NCBI GenBank assembly: GCA_041601535.1
Contig: JBFIHZ010000121.1
Span: 1-10,387 of the forward strand
Direction of reading: 5' to 3'
From: JBFIHZ01 sp041601535
GTDB lineage: Bacteria > Pseudomonadota > Gammaproteobacteria > Xanthomonadales > SZUA-36
DNA: 10,387 nucleotides
In this document: in pieces, positions 1 to 6,447 of the stretch
Numbering within the stretch: the stretch's first letter is position 1
Layout: every line of letters begins with the position of its first letter
Position numbers and translations under genes: made by a program
The notes under the pieces: model-generated
Seen by the model: the letters and a program-made list of their open reading frames with translations, nothing else
Told to the model about the DNA's origin: nothing
The model's database searches: none

Positions 1-281
1 CCAAGAATATTGCCTTGGGTGTCCAGCAGATACACTTCCACCGTCGGGTTGATGATCATGGCCTGCTGGGCCAGCAGTGCCAGCGCCTGGTCGTCGACCA
101 CACCCTGACGTATCAGCGTGCGCTCGCCGGTTACATACATCGCGATGGAGCCGTTCAGCCGTTGTGTCAGCTCTTCGTAATACATCCGCGTGCTGAACTG
201 GTCCACCAGGTAAAAGCCGCCACCACTGAGTAGAATGATCGCCAGAAAGGCCACTGACAGCCGCGCGAACAGGGTTTTCAT
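1..281 (-). CDS. Sensor histidine kinase, N-terminal part (cut by window edge)
   Basis: Only the first 93 complete codons are present; the gene continues beyond position 1. The protein begins MKTLFARLSVAFLAIILLSG, a short basic start followed by a transmembrane helix at about residues 8-26. Next comes a probable periplasmic segment with the motif INPTVEVYLLDTQGNILG, of the type seen in sensor domains of membrane histidine kinases. The HAMP, DHp and ATPase domains would lie outside the window. The kinase call therefore rests on the membrane/sensor start and on its place 12 bp downstream of a response regulator on the same strand. The 12-nt gap (282-293) has no Shine-Dalgarno, so translation is probably coupled to the regulator gene. 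The signal sensed is unknown. The adjacent peroxidase suggests a redox or envelope cue, which is inference. Confidence 0.8.
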   Translation of the reverse strand, partial: MKTLFARLSVAFLAIILLSGGGFYLVDQFSTRMYYEELTQRLNGSIAMYVTGERTLIRQGVVDDQALALLAQQAMIINPTVEVYLLDTQGNIL

Positions 282-293
282 AGCGCTAGGAAG

Positions 294-1034
294 TCAGGCG
301 GCATGAGTGGCGTCAGCGCGGGCTTCAAGCTTGTACCCCACGCCCCACACAGTAACGATGTGATGGGGTGATGACGGGTCCTGTTCGATCTTGGCTCGCA
401 AGCGGTTGATGTGGGAGTTCACCGTGTGTTCATAGCCTTCGTGCCCATAACCCCAGACGTTGTCCAGTAACTGGGACCGGCTGAACACGCGGCCCGGGTG
501 GCGGGCGAAGTACAGCAGTAACTGGAACTCACGCGCGGTCAGGTTCACTTGTTCGCCATTGACGCTGACTTCGTGCCGGGCCGGGTCAATGCGCAACTCT
601 CCCAGTGTAAGCATCTGTGAGGCGGCGCCGGGCTCCCGGCCCAGTGAATCCACCCGGCGGAAAATAGCCTTCACCCGTGCCAGCAGTTCGCACACGCTGA
701 AGGGTTTGGTGACGTAATCATCAGCACCCAGCTCCAGGCCCAGCACGCGGTCCAGCTCGGATGACTTTGATGTGAGCATCAGTACCGGCACGTAGACCTG
801 GTCGCGGCGCAAGGCCCGGCAAATGGCCAGGCCATCGGGTCCCGGCAAACGCAGATCGAGGATGATCAGGTCCCACTGCCGGGCAAAAGCCTGGCGCATT
901 CCGGCATGGCCATCGCCCGCCAGGGTTACCTGGAAACCGCTGTCCTGCAGGTGCAGTTCCAGCAGGCGGGCGATATCAGACTCATCCTCAACCACCAGAA
1001 TGCGCCGCGATTCGGATTCAGGGCGTGGCTGCAC
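294..1034 (-). CDS. OmpR/PhoB-family response regulator
   Basis: A DNA-binding response regulator that would be phosphorylated by the kinase encoded just downstream. The open frame runs up to an ATG at 1067, but a strong Shine-Dalgarno (GAGGAGG, complement of 1041-1047) sits 6 nt before a GTG at 1034. I therefore prefer GTG 1034 (246 aa, beginning MQPRPESES). In this numbering the receiver domain covers about 10-125: acidic pair E16/D17, phospho-acceptor D60 in LDLRLPG, T88 and K110 in VTKPF. The winged-helix effector domain covers about 140-240, with LTAREFQLL and the recognition-helix region HTVNSHINRLRAKIE, ending VWGVGYKLE. All receiver residues needed for phosphorylation are present. It lies 90 bp downstream of the peroxidase gene and 12 bp upstream of the kinase. 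The closest named paralogue cannot be decided by eye. Confidence 0.95.
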   Translation of the reverse strand: MQPRPESESRRILVVEDESDIARLLELHLQDSGFQVTLAGDGHAGMRQAFARQWDLIILDLRLPGPDGLAICRALRRDQVYVPVLMLTSKSSELDRVLGLELGADDYVTKPFSVCELLARVKAIFRRVDSLGREPGAASQMLTLGELRIDPARHEVSVNGEQVNLTAREFQLLLYFARHPGRVFSRSQLLDNVWGYGHEGYEHTVNSHINRLRAKIEQDPSSPHHIVTVWGVGYKLEARADATHAA

Positions 1035-1058
1035 AAACGGCCTCCTCGGTCTGTTTGG

Positions 1059-1118
1059 AATAAACAATAGACCGGGGAGATCACAAAAGTATCACAGACC
1101 GCCAAACACCCAGTCTGT
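1059..1118 (-). promoter_or_regulatory. Candidate promoter/operator of the response regulator, with 11-bp direct repeats
   Basis: In the 90-bp gap between the peroxidase stop and the regulator start, ATCACA occurs at 1080-1085 and again at 1091-1096, exactly 11 bp apart on one face of the helix. OmpR/PhoB-type regulators bind direct half-sites with about this period, so autoregulation is possible. On the minus strand TTGTGA (1086-1081) and TTTATT (1064-1059), separated by 16 bp, make a modest -35/-10 pair. Upstream, ACAGAC/GTCTGT arms (1113-1118 and 1094-1099) could form a 6-bp hairpin followed by a short T-run, a weak terminator or attenuator after the peroxidase gene. All of this is pattern matching by eye. 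Confidence 0.35.
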
Positions 1119-1124
1119 CGCGGA

Positions 1125-2492
1125 CTATTCGGCCAGTGACAAACCGCTTGGCAGCTGGCCCGGCACATCACCCCGCATGTCCAGCACGGCAGGGTCAGTG
1201 AGAGCATGCATAAAGGCCACCAGTGCATCGATTTCCCGGGCTTTCAGCGGGTTAGGCTTTATTTCGCAGGCAGCGGCAATGGCCTCGACGCGGACCTCGT
1301 CATCCATTACCACAAAGTCCAGCGCGTTCAGGTCGGCACGGGACGGCAGCACGGCTTGCCTACGGTCATACTGATACAGCGAGTTAACCGCATCCAGATG
1401 ATGCCGGATCACGCCTTCCAGGGTGTTGAATGCACCGCTGTGACCGTAGGGGGCGGTGAGTGCCACATTACGCAGGCTGGGAGTGCGGAAACGGAAGCGG
1501 TCGGTTGGTTCATTGCTGACACGTTCACGGCCAAAGTCTTCGTGGCCGCTGGTGAAGCTGTCCGCGCCGTCACCTTTGCCAGGGCCAATCTGCGGCATCG
1601 CAATGGCGTAAAACTGGTGGTCAGTCTGAAACGTGCCTGCATGGCACGCGCTGCAACCACCCTTGCCGTAAAACACGTTCATGCCCTGGCGGGCTTTGCT
1701 CCCCAGGGCCTGGTGATCACCGCGCAGGTAGGCATCGAACGGGCTATTGTCGAAACGCCAGGCCTGGGCTTCGAACGCCGCAATGGCATTGGCGGCGTGC
1801 ACAAAAGTGATGTCACTGGCCTGGTTTATTTCGCCGGGAAAGGCTGCCATGAATAGCGTCACGTAACCGTCGAACAATTGCAGTTTCTGCGCAATAAAGT
1901 CCCACAGCTCCGGCAGTTGTTTGGCCGCAGCCAGGTTGGCCTGCTCATTTTCACCTGCCTGCCCGGCCATTTCGGCCGCCGAAGTGACCGGAAACATGGC
2001 CTGGGCTGCCAGCACGTTGTCCAGCCCGGCGGGTAATGCTTCGCCGGCCGGTGAAGCAAAGCCGGAAGGCTGGCCGGCATCCGCCTCGACCCGGCCGTCG
2101 TGAAACATGCGGGTAAACTCCCGTGCGCCCAGGTTGAACAGCGCTGGCGCATTGCGGGGAACCCGTTCGTGGATGGCATGGTGACCACTGCCCGTGTCGC
2201 GGGTCACCCCCAGTCCGATGCCACCTTCGCCCACCGGCAGCGACAGGCCATCACCGGTGGCGGTTAACGAGTGATGGCAGGAAGCACAGGAAATATTCAG
2301 ATTGCCGCTGAGCAGTTTGTCGTAGAACAGCCTGCGCCCCAGTTCCACCCGGGCGGCTGGTGGACTACCGTTATCGTAAAAATCCTGGTCGCGTGCTGGC
2401 GCAGTTCCCGGAAACCCCGCAAAGGCCGCCGTGGCCAGCGACGCAACCAGCATCGTCAAAACGGCTGCTAAATTCAGGATTGGTCTGCTCAT
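1125..2492 (-). CDS. Di-heme cytochrome c peroxidase / MauG-family protein, periplasmic
   Basis: A periplasmic c-type di-heme protein. The family reduces hydrogen peroxide with electrons from small cytochromes, or carries out MauG-like oxidations. I start at ATG 2492 (455 aa) because GAGGG lies 5 nt upstream and the protein then opens directly with a signal peptide (hydrophobic 5-24, likely cut after AFA, residue 25); the frame stays open to an ATG at 2534. Heme motifs are CASCH (69-73) and CSACH (280-284). The conserved block RTPSLRNVALTAPYGHSG (336-353) follows the second heme, then the family-typical NTLEGVIRHH. At 455 aa it is longer than classical bacterial CcpA enzymes (roughly 320-350 aa), with extra sequence between the hemes (about 140-225). 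Substrate and direction of catalysis cannot be told from sequence. The two-component genes downstream on the same strand may form an operon with it. Confidence 0.93.
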   Translation of the reverse strand: MSRPILNLAAVLTMLVASLATAAFAGFPGTAPARDQDFYDNGSPPAARVELGRRLFYDKLLSGNLNISCASCHHSLTATGDGLSLPVGEGGIGLGVTRDTGSGHHAIHERVPRNAPALFNLGAREFTRMFHDGRVEADAGQPSGFASPAGEALPAGLDNVLAAQAMFPVTSAAEMAGQAGENEQANLAAAKQLPELWDFIAQKLQLFDGYVTLFMAAFPGEINQASDITFVHAANAIAAFEAQAWRFDNSPFDAYLRGDHQALGSKARQGMNVFYGKGGCSACHAGTFQTDHQFYAIAMPQIGPGKGDGADSFTSGHEDFGRERVSNEPTDRFRFRTPSLRNVALTAPYGHSGAFNTLEGVIRHHLDAVNSLYQYDRRQAVLPSRADLNALDFVVMDDEVRVEAIAAACEIKPNPLKAREIDALVAFMHALTDPAVLDMRGDVPGQLPSGLSLAE

Positions 2493-2593
2493 GGTAGCCC
2501 TCATTCTTTGATTGATGCGCCTGGCAAGCATCACATTGCGCTTTCGGCAGGGCCGTATCTATGGCAGTTTTACCTCGCATGATGTAAGCAAAA

Positions 2594-2633
2594 TGCCCGT
2601 GGGCACTTATTGGGCAGTACACCTGTCTATAAT
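2594..2633 (+). promoter_or_regulatory. Promoter of the DUF3014 gene with an operator-like repeat
   Basis: A perfect -10 box TATAAT lies at 2628-2633, about 32 bp before the ATG at 2666. No good -35 stands at the usual distance (ACTTAT at 2605-2610 for a 17-bp spacer). That region instead holds TGGGCA at 2600-2605 and 2611-2616, 11 bp apart, and a short palindrome TGCCC-GT-GGGCA at 2594-2605. A poor -35 replaced by repeats is a pattern seen at activator-dependent promoters. The gap 2493-2665 also has to carry the promoter of the divergent peroxidase gene, which I could not place with confidence. Confidence 0.5.
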
Positions 2634-2665
2634 CTCTACACACATGGCCTGATGAGAGTGGGAAT

Positions 2666-3523
2666 ATGAACAAGCTGATCGTGTTGGTGATCGTGGTGTT
2701 GCTGGGCGCAGGCACGTACTACTTCTATATGCAGCAACAGCCCGAGCCGGTCGAGCCGGAAGCGCCGCTGTTGCCGACACAGGCACCCGCGCGGCAACCG
2801 GCCGCTGACAGCAGCCCGCCTGCTGATGTTGCGGCGCCAGCTGAGACCACTCAAGTCGAGGAGTCGGCGGAAGCCGTCGAAGAACAAAGCCTGCCGCCGT
2901 TGCAGGACAGCGATCCGGTGGTACGCGAATCACTGGCCGCCTCGCTTGGTGATGCCGCGGTGATGCAATACCTCGTTAACGATGATGTCGTGTCGCGCGC
3001 GGTGGCGGTTATCGACAGCCTGATGGCCCGCCAGGTGCCGGCCAAGCTGATGCCGGTGCAGGCTCCCGGTGGCGAGCTGATCGTTACCGAGCACAACAAT
3101 TCGCAGCAGATCATGCGCACGCCTGAAGGGGATGTGATTCAGCAGTATCGGGTGGACAGCGCCAACTACCAGCGCTACACGCCCTACGTGGAACTGCTGG
3201 AATCGATCGATGCCGCCGATATGGCGGCCCGTTATGCCGAATTTGAACCCTTGTTTGATCAGGCCTATACCGAGCTGGGATATCCGGACGGAGGCTTTAC
3301 CCGGCGCATGGTGGAAGTGATAGATCATCTGCTGGCCGCCCCGCTGCCGGCGGAGCCGCCCGTGCTGATCAAGCCGGAAGCCTATTACCTGTTTGCCGAT
3401 GCGGAGTATGAAAACCTTACCGCCGGGCAAAAGCTGATGATACGCATGGGTCCGGATAATGAGCGGCGGGTCAAGGTCAAGCTGCGGCAGTTACGCGATA
3501 CCTTGTCATTGGAGCCGTACTGA
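2666..3523 (+). CDS. DUF3014-family membrane-anchored protein
   Basis: A 285-aa protein of unknown function that matches the DUF3014 family by its conserved blocks. It has an N-terminal transmembrane helix (about 4-21, MNKLIVLVIVVLLGAG), then a Pro/Ala/Glu-rich low-complexity linker (about 24-75) that probably crosses the periplasm. The globular domain runs from about 76 to the end. Recognisable blocks are LPPLQDSDPVVRESL (76-90), YTPYVELLESID (171-182), ELGYPDGGF (203-211), MVEVIDHLL (215-223) and AGQKLMIRMGPDN (253-265). The single helix with a short N-terminal tail suggests an inner-membrane anchor with the domain in the periplasm. A purine-rich Shine-Dalgarno (GAGAGTGGG, 2654-2662) and a TATAAT box fit the chosen start. 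No enzymatic motif is visible, and the divergent peroxidase gives no firm clue to its role. Confidence 0.93.
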   Translation: MNKLIVLVIVVLLGAGTYYFYMQQQPEPVEPEAPLLPTQAPARQPAADSSPPADVAAPAETTQVEESAEAVEEQSLPPLQDSDPVVRESLAASLGDAAVMQYLVNDDVVSRAVAVIDSLMARQVPAKLMPVQAPGGELIVTEHNNSQQIMRTPEGDVIQQYRVDSANYQRYTPYVELLESIDAADMAARYAEFEPLFDQAYTELGYPDGGFTRRMVEVIDHLLAAPLPAEPPVLIKPEAYYLFADAEYENLTAGQKLMIRMGPDNERRVKVKLRQLRDTLSLEPY

Positions 3524-3567
3524 CCGGCACCATCGGTCCCGTGGTGTGGCCGCCCGGGCCAGCACGA

Positions 3568-5697
3568 TCAGTCAGCCGGCTGGCGGCGCAACCTGGCCAG
3601 CAATGAGACCGCCAGCAGTACCAGCAGCAGCAAGCCCGCAATCCAAACCCAGGGCTGCTCCAGCCAGCCTGCCTCTGCATCGGCGGGGCTGTCTGCCTGC
3701 GGCCCGGCCGTTGCCATTCCGGCGGTGCGCATAAGCTGCGTGTCCAGCCCGACCAGCAGCGGATCATGGTCGGATGAGCGGAACGGATCAGCAGCAAAAT
3801 ACCCGTCCGGTTTGCCGTCGTTCAGACGGTAGTCCAGTGCCGCGGCTTCATCCGCATTGATATGCCATACCGCAGCGCCGGTCACCGCGGGCACCAGTTG
3901 CGGGCTGCTGAACACGTAATCCAGCGTGCCGGTATGGCCGGCATACACGTAGCTGTAGGCTGCCTGGCCGGCAAAGCGGGGCAGCAGGTTGACCAGCCCT
4001 TGCTGCTGCAAGCGCCGGATCGGATCCTCCTGCAAATAGCTGTTGAAATCGCCCAGCAGCAGCACCGGTGGCCGCCGGTCATCGGGCTCATTGGCAGCTA
4101 CCGCCACCGGGCCGGACAAGGCCCAGTCGGCCAGTGCCTCAGCGGCCGCACGGCGTACCGGGTTATAACAGCCCTGGCCATCGCCGGCATCGGCATTGGC
4201 GCCCACGGCATCGCTGCAGCCTTTCGACTTCAGATGAGTGACGATAACGGTGATCAGTGCATCATCGGCCAGCACACGGAAGGTCTGCGCCAGCGCCGGC
4301 CGGTTGAGGCTGTCATCGAAACGCGGGTCGATGCGGCTGTCCAGCACCGCGAAAGGCCCGTGCGGGACAACGGTGTTGGCATTGAACAGCAGGCCTACCT
4401 TGATCACATCCCGGCCCAGCGTACCGGTCTCCACCCAGCGATAGACCGCTTGCCGGTCAGCCGGACTGGACTGGTTCAGGGCCCCTGCGATGTCCTGCAG
4501 TGACTGGCTGGCATTGTTTTCCAGCTCCATCAAACCAAACACGTCGGCCGGAATGGCTACAAGCGCCGCAGAAATTTTCTGCAGCTGGCGCTGTTGCTCG
4601 ATGCGGTTGGCCGCGCCGCGGCAGGATTCATCGCGCCGTGGCCCGCAACGCGGGCCGGCATCCGCCAGCGTGGAGAAATAATTCAGCACGTTGAACGTCG
4701 CGATGGTCAGTTTGCCACCGGTTGATGGCGGGGTGGCCACCCGCGGATTGGGGCCTGGGTCGATGCGCGGCGGCTGCAATGGCTGTAAGCGCCACGCATC
4801 GTAGGCGTAGTGCAGCACACCGGCCAGGTTTTCAATATGCTGACCGGAACGCAGGCCGGAAGCTGCGCCAAATGGCGTCTGTTCGCCTGACAGCTGCAGC
4901 CGCACTGGCAGGTAGCGTCCGGCCATGCCGTCATCTATCAGCAGTGAGTCCAGCGGCTGGGACGTGCTGCTGCCGCTTGCAGGTGGTGTCAGTTGGGTGA
5001 GCGCGGCAGGCCGACTGCTGGCAACGGCAAAACTGCCAAAGCGCCACAGGTCATACAGGTCGGTGATGACCAGCGCCTGCGGCAAAACCACCCGCATGCT
5101 TTCCAGTCGTTCAAACTCATCCGGGCCGGCAACGGGAAGCCGCAATTCAGTGGCGGCTGGTAATGGGGCTTCGCGGGCGCACACGGTGATGTCAGCGGTG
5201 GCCAGCAATTCGGTCAGGCCGTGGTTTTCGCGCACCACGCCGCGTACGCGCAGGCGGTCGCCCAGGCTGATCTGCGGTTGCCGGGCGAGCTGGCTGGTGT
5301 TTACAAACAGCGCCTCAGAGGTCCGCGGATCAGCGTCCTGCTGGGCGTCCTCTTCCTGCACAAACACACCGCCCCACGACTGCTCGGCCTGGAATACACC
5401 GACGGCCACGGCGTCAATGACCACCGTTTCACCAGCCCGTGGGCTGGTGGCCTGCGCACCCTGAAGGGTGTGAATAAGCTCAGCACCCCCGGCACACTCC
5501 CGGCTGACCTGAGCTTGCGCCTGATCGGGGTCGGCTGGCTGGGCCTGAGCCGGGAGCCAGGCCATAGATAAAATACAAGCAAGGGCTGCGGCCATCGTCG
5601 TAGCCCGCCGGGGTTGCCCGACCCGGCTGTGAGACCCGGCCAGCGGCTGTGCCGGCATGCCGGCGGGCGGCCTGGCCTGGGCGAAAGCACTCATCAT
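3568..5697 (-). CDS. ExeM/NucH-type extracellular endonuclease/exonuclease/phosphatase-fold nuclease
   Basis: An exported DNase-like enzyme (709 aa from ATG 5697). The open frame extends to 5832, but ATG 5697 or 5694 gives a normal secreted start: long n-region, RR at 30-31, hydrophobic 32-49, probable cut after AQA (about residue 52). Residues about 60-320 form an OB-like N-terminal region. The catalytic EEP domain begins near 328 with KLTIATFNVLNYF. It continues with MELENN (390-395, E391/E393 metal-binding region), THLKSK (H488), LLGDFNSYL (D550/N552), TLDYVF (D593) and SSDHDP (D643/H644), a complete catalytic set. The C-terminus has a transmembrane helix (about 680-702) followed by RLRR, implying membrane anchoring or processing. 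It is shorter than ExeM relatives carrying a lamin-tail domain, which I do not see here. Possible roles are extracellular DNA use or biofilm turnover. The C-terminus converges on the DUF3014 gene with a 44-bp gap. Confidence 0.88.
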   Translation of the reverse strand: MMSAFAQARPPAGMPAQPLAGSHSRVGQPRRATTMAAALACILSMAWLPAQAQPADPDQAQAQVSRECAGGAELIHTLQGAQATSPRAGETVVIDAVAVGVFQAEQSWGGVFVQEEDAQQDADPRTSEALFVNTSQLARQPQISLGDRLRVRGVVRENHGLTELLATADITVCAREAPLPAATELRLPVAGPDEFERLESMRVVLPQALVITDLYDLWRFGSFAVASSRPAALTQLTPPASGSSTSQPLDSLLIDDGMAGRYLPVRLQLSGEQTPFGAASGLRSGQHIENLAGVLHYAYDAWRLQPLQPPRIDPGPNPRVATPPSTGGKLTIATFNVLNYFSTLADAGPRCGPRRDESCRGAANRIEQQRQLQKISAALVAIPADVFGLMELENNASQSLQDIAGALNQSSPADRQAVYRWVETGTLGRDVIKVGLLFNANTVVPHGPFAVLDSRIDPRFDDSLNRPALAQTFRVLADDALITVIVTHLKSKGCSDAVGANADAGDGQGCYNPVRRAAAEALADWALSGPVAVAANEPDDRRPPVLLLGDFNSYLQEDPIRRLQQQGLVNLLPRFAGQAAYSYVYAGHTGTLDYVFSSPQLVPAVTGAAVWHINADEAAALDYRLNDGKPDGYFAADPFRSSDHDPLLVGLDTQLMRTAGMATAGPQADSPADAEAGWLEQPWVWIAGLLLLVLLAVSLLARLRRQPAD

Positions 5698-5964
5698 GTT
5701 CCAGATTCCGCGGATAAGGATAGGGCTTAGTTTGCCTGATTCTAATGACGACGGCTGTGGCAAGGCATATTTGCGCCCCATGGACATAGCGTGCGCAGCC
5801 GGCAGCGGTGGTGCCATCACGCCGCGTGACATTGCCCGCCGGCCCTTTAATCAGGGCTTTCTGCCCACATTTCATACCCTGACGGCAGTCGGAACAGGCC
5901 GCGCTGCTGATCTGCATCAGCGCCGGCTGCGTGATCTAGTCGAGCTTTCTATGGAACACCAAAA
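5698..5964. promoter_or_regulatory. Divergent intergenic region between the nuclease and trxC
   Basis: This 267-bp gap must carry promoters for both divergent genes. On the minus strand a TAGAAT box (complement of 5739-5744) lies about 40 bp before the nuclease start, but no good -35 was found. Near trxC there is a perfect hairpin, GCTGAT-CTGC-ATCAGC (5906-5921), about 45 bp before the start codon. No four-part OxyR-like ATAG/CTAT pattern was recognised. A 62-codon frame (5780-5968) overlaps the trxC start by ATGA and is treated as doubtful. Confidence 0.3.
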
Positions 5965-6402
5965 ATGAGCCAAAGCATCAAAATTGTTTGTCCCCATTGC
6001 GCCACCACCAATGCCGTTCCGCACAGCCGGCTGGCTGACGGCCCGAAATGCGGCCAGTGCAAGCAAGCCTTGTTCACGGCGGCGCCAGTGGAGCTGGACC
6101 AGCAAAGCTTTCAGCGCCAGATCGGCAACAGCGGTATTCCGGTACTGGTGGATTTCTGGGCTCCGTGGTGCGGACCCTGCCGGACCATGGCACCGGCATT
6201 CGCCGAAGCGGCCGGCCAGCTTGAGCCCGGTGTGCGGCTGGCCAAGCTGAACACCGAGAACGAGCAGAACCTGGGCGCGCAGCACGGCATTCGCAGCATT
6301 CCCACCATGGTGCTGTTCCGGGATGGCCGCGAACTGTCCCGTGTTTCCGGTGCCATGATGGCCGGCGATATCGTGCGTTGGGTGCGGTCCCAGCTGAGCT
6401 GA
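5965..6402 (+). CDS. trxC: Thioredoxin TrxC (thioredoxin 2) with N-terminal zinc-binding motif
   Basis: A cytoplasmic thiol-disulfide reductase of 145 aa, reduced by thioredoxin reductase and acting on protein disulfides. Two CxxC pairs near the N-terminus (CPHC at 9-12, CGQC at 29-32) form the zinc-binding module that separates TrxC from TrxA. The thioredoxin fold follows, with FWAPWCGPC (64-72; redox cysteines C69 and C72) and the cis-proline loop SIPTMVLF (P113 is the cis-Pro). The length fits the family. A short Shine-Dalgarno (GGA, 5953-5955) lies 9 nt before the ATG. In E. coli trxC belongs to the oxidative-stress (OxyR) response; no matching operator was seen here. The gene stands alone, convergent with the glucokinase gene. 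Confidence 0.96.
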   Translation: MSQSIKIVCPHCATTNAVPHSRLADGPKCGQCKQALFTAAPVELDQQSFQRQIGNSGIPVLVDFWAPWCGPCRTMAPAFAEAAGQLEPGVRLAKLNTENEQNLGAQHGIRSIPTMVLFRDGRELSRVSGAMMAGDIVRWVRSQLS

Positions 6403-6409
6403 GCTGAGC
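6392..6409. repeat. Tandem AGCTG pentanucleotide repeat across the trxC stop codon
   Basis: Three copies of AGCTG plus a partial fourth (AGC) run through the last codons and stop of trxC; the stop TGA (6400-6402) is part of the repeat. Gain or loss of one 5-bp unit would shift the frame and alter the last residues of TrxC. The tract is short and may be chance. Confidence 0.6.
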
Positions 6410-6416
6410 AGGGCCA

Positions 6417-6437
6417 GGGTGGCGCGGGCGCTCACCC
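6417..6437. terminator. Hairpin between convergent trxC and glk
   Basis: GGGTGGCG, loop CGGG, then CGC-T-CACCC: 5 + 3 base pairs with one bulged T. It lies midway in the 45-bp gap between the convergent stops of trxC and the glucokinase gene. No T-tract follows on either strand, so it is at best a weak two-way terminator. Confidence 0.35.
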
Positions 6438-6447
6438 GCACCTCCGG

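Noticed and set aside
823..1374. 183-aa plus-strand open frame across the regulator/peroxidase junction
   Set aside because: It is antisense to two well-supported genes and has a Ser/Arg-rich composition typical of shadow frames.
1206..1856. 216-aa plus-strand open frame antisense to the peroxidase
   Set aside because: The opposite strand encodes both heme motifs and the family signature; this frame has no recognisable domain.
2503..2525. FNR-like site upstream of the peroxidase
   Set aside because: TTGATTGATGCG contains only one half-site of TTGAT-N4-ATCAA; the second half is absent.
3524..3567. Terminator between the convergent DUF3014 and nuclease genes
   Set aside because: Only short stems (CACCA/TGGTG and TGGCC/GGCCA) with no T-tract were found, too weak to call.
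3862..4503. 213-aa plus-strand open frame antisense to the nuclease
   Set aside because: It mirrors the EEP catalytic domain coding strand and shows His/Gly/Gln-rich shadow composition.
5698..5832. 45-residue N-terminal extension of the nuclease frame
   Set aside because: It would put a polar stretch ahead of the signal peptide; the ATG pair at 5697/5694 gives a normal exported start.
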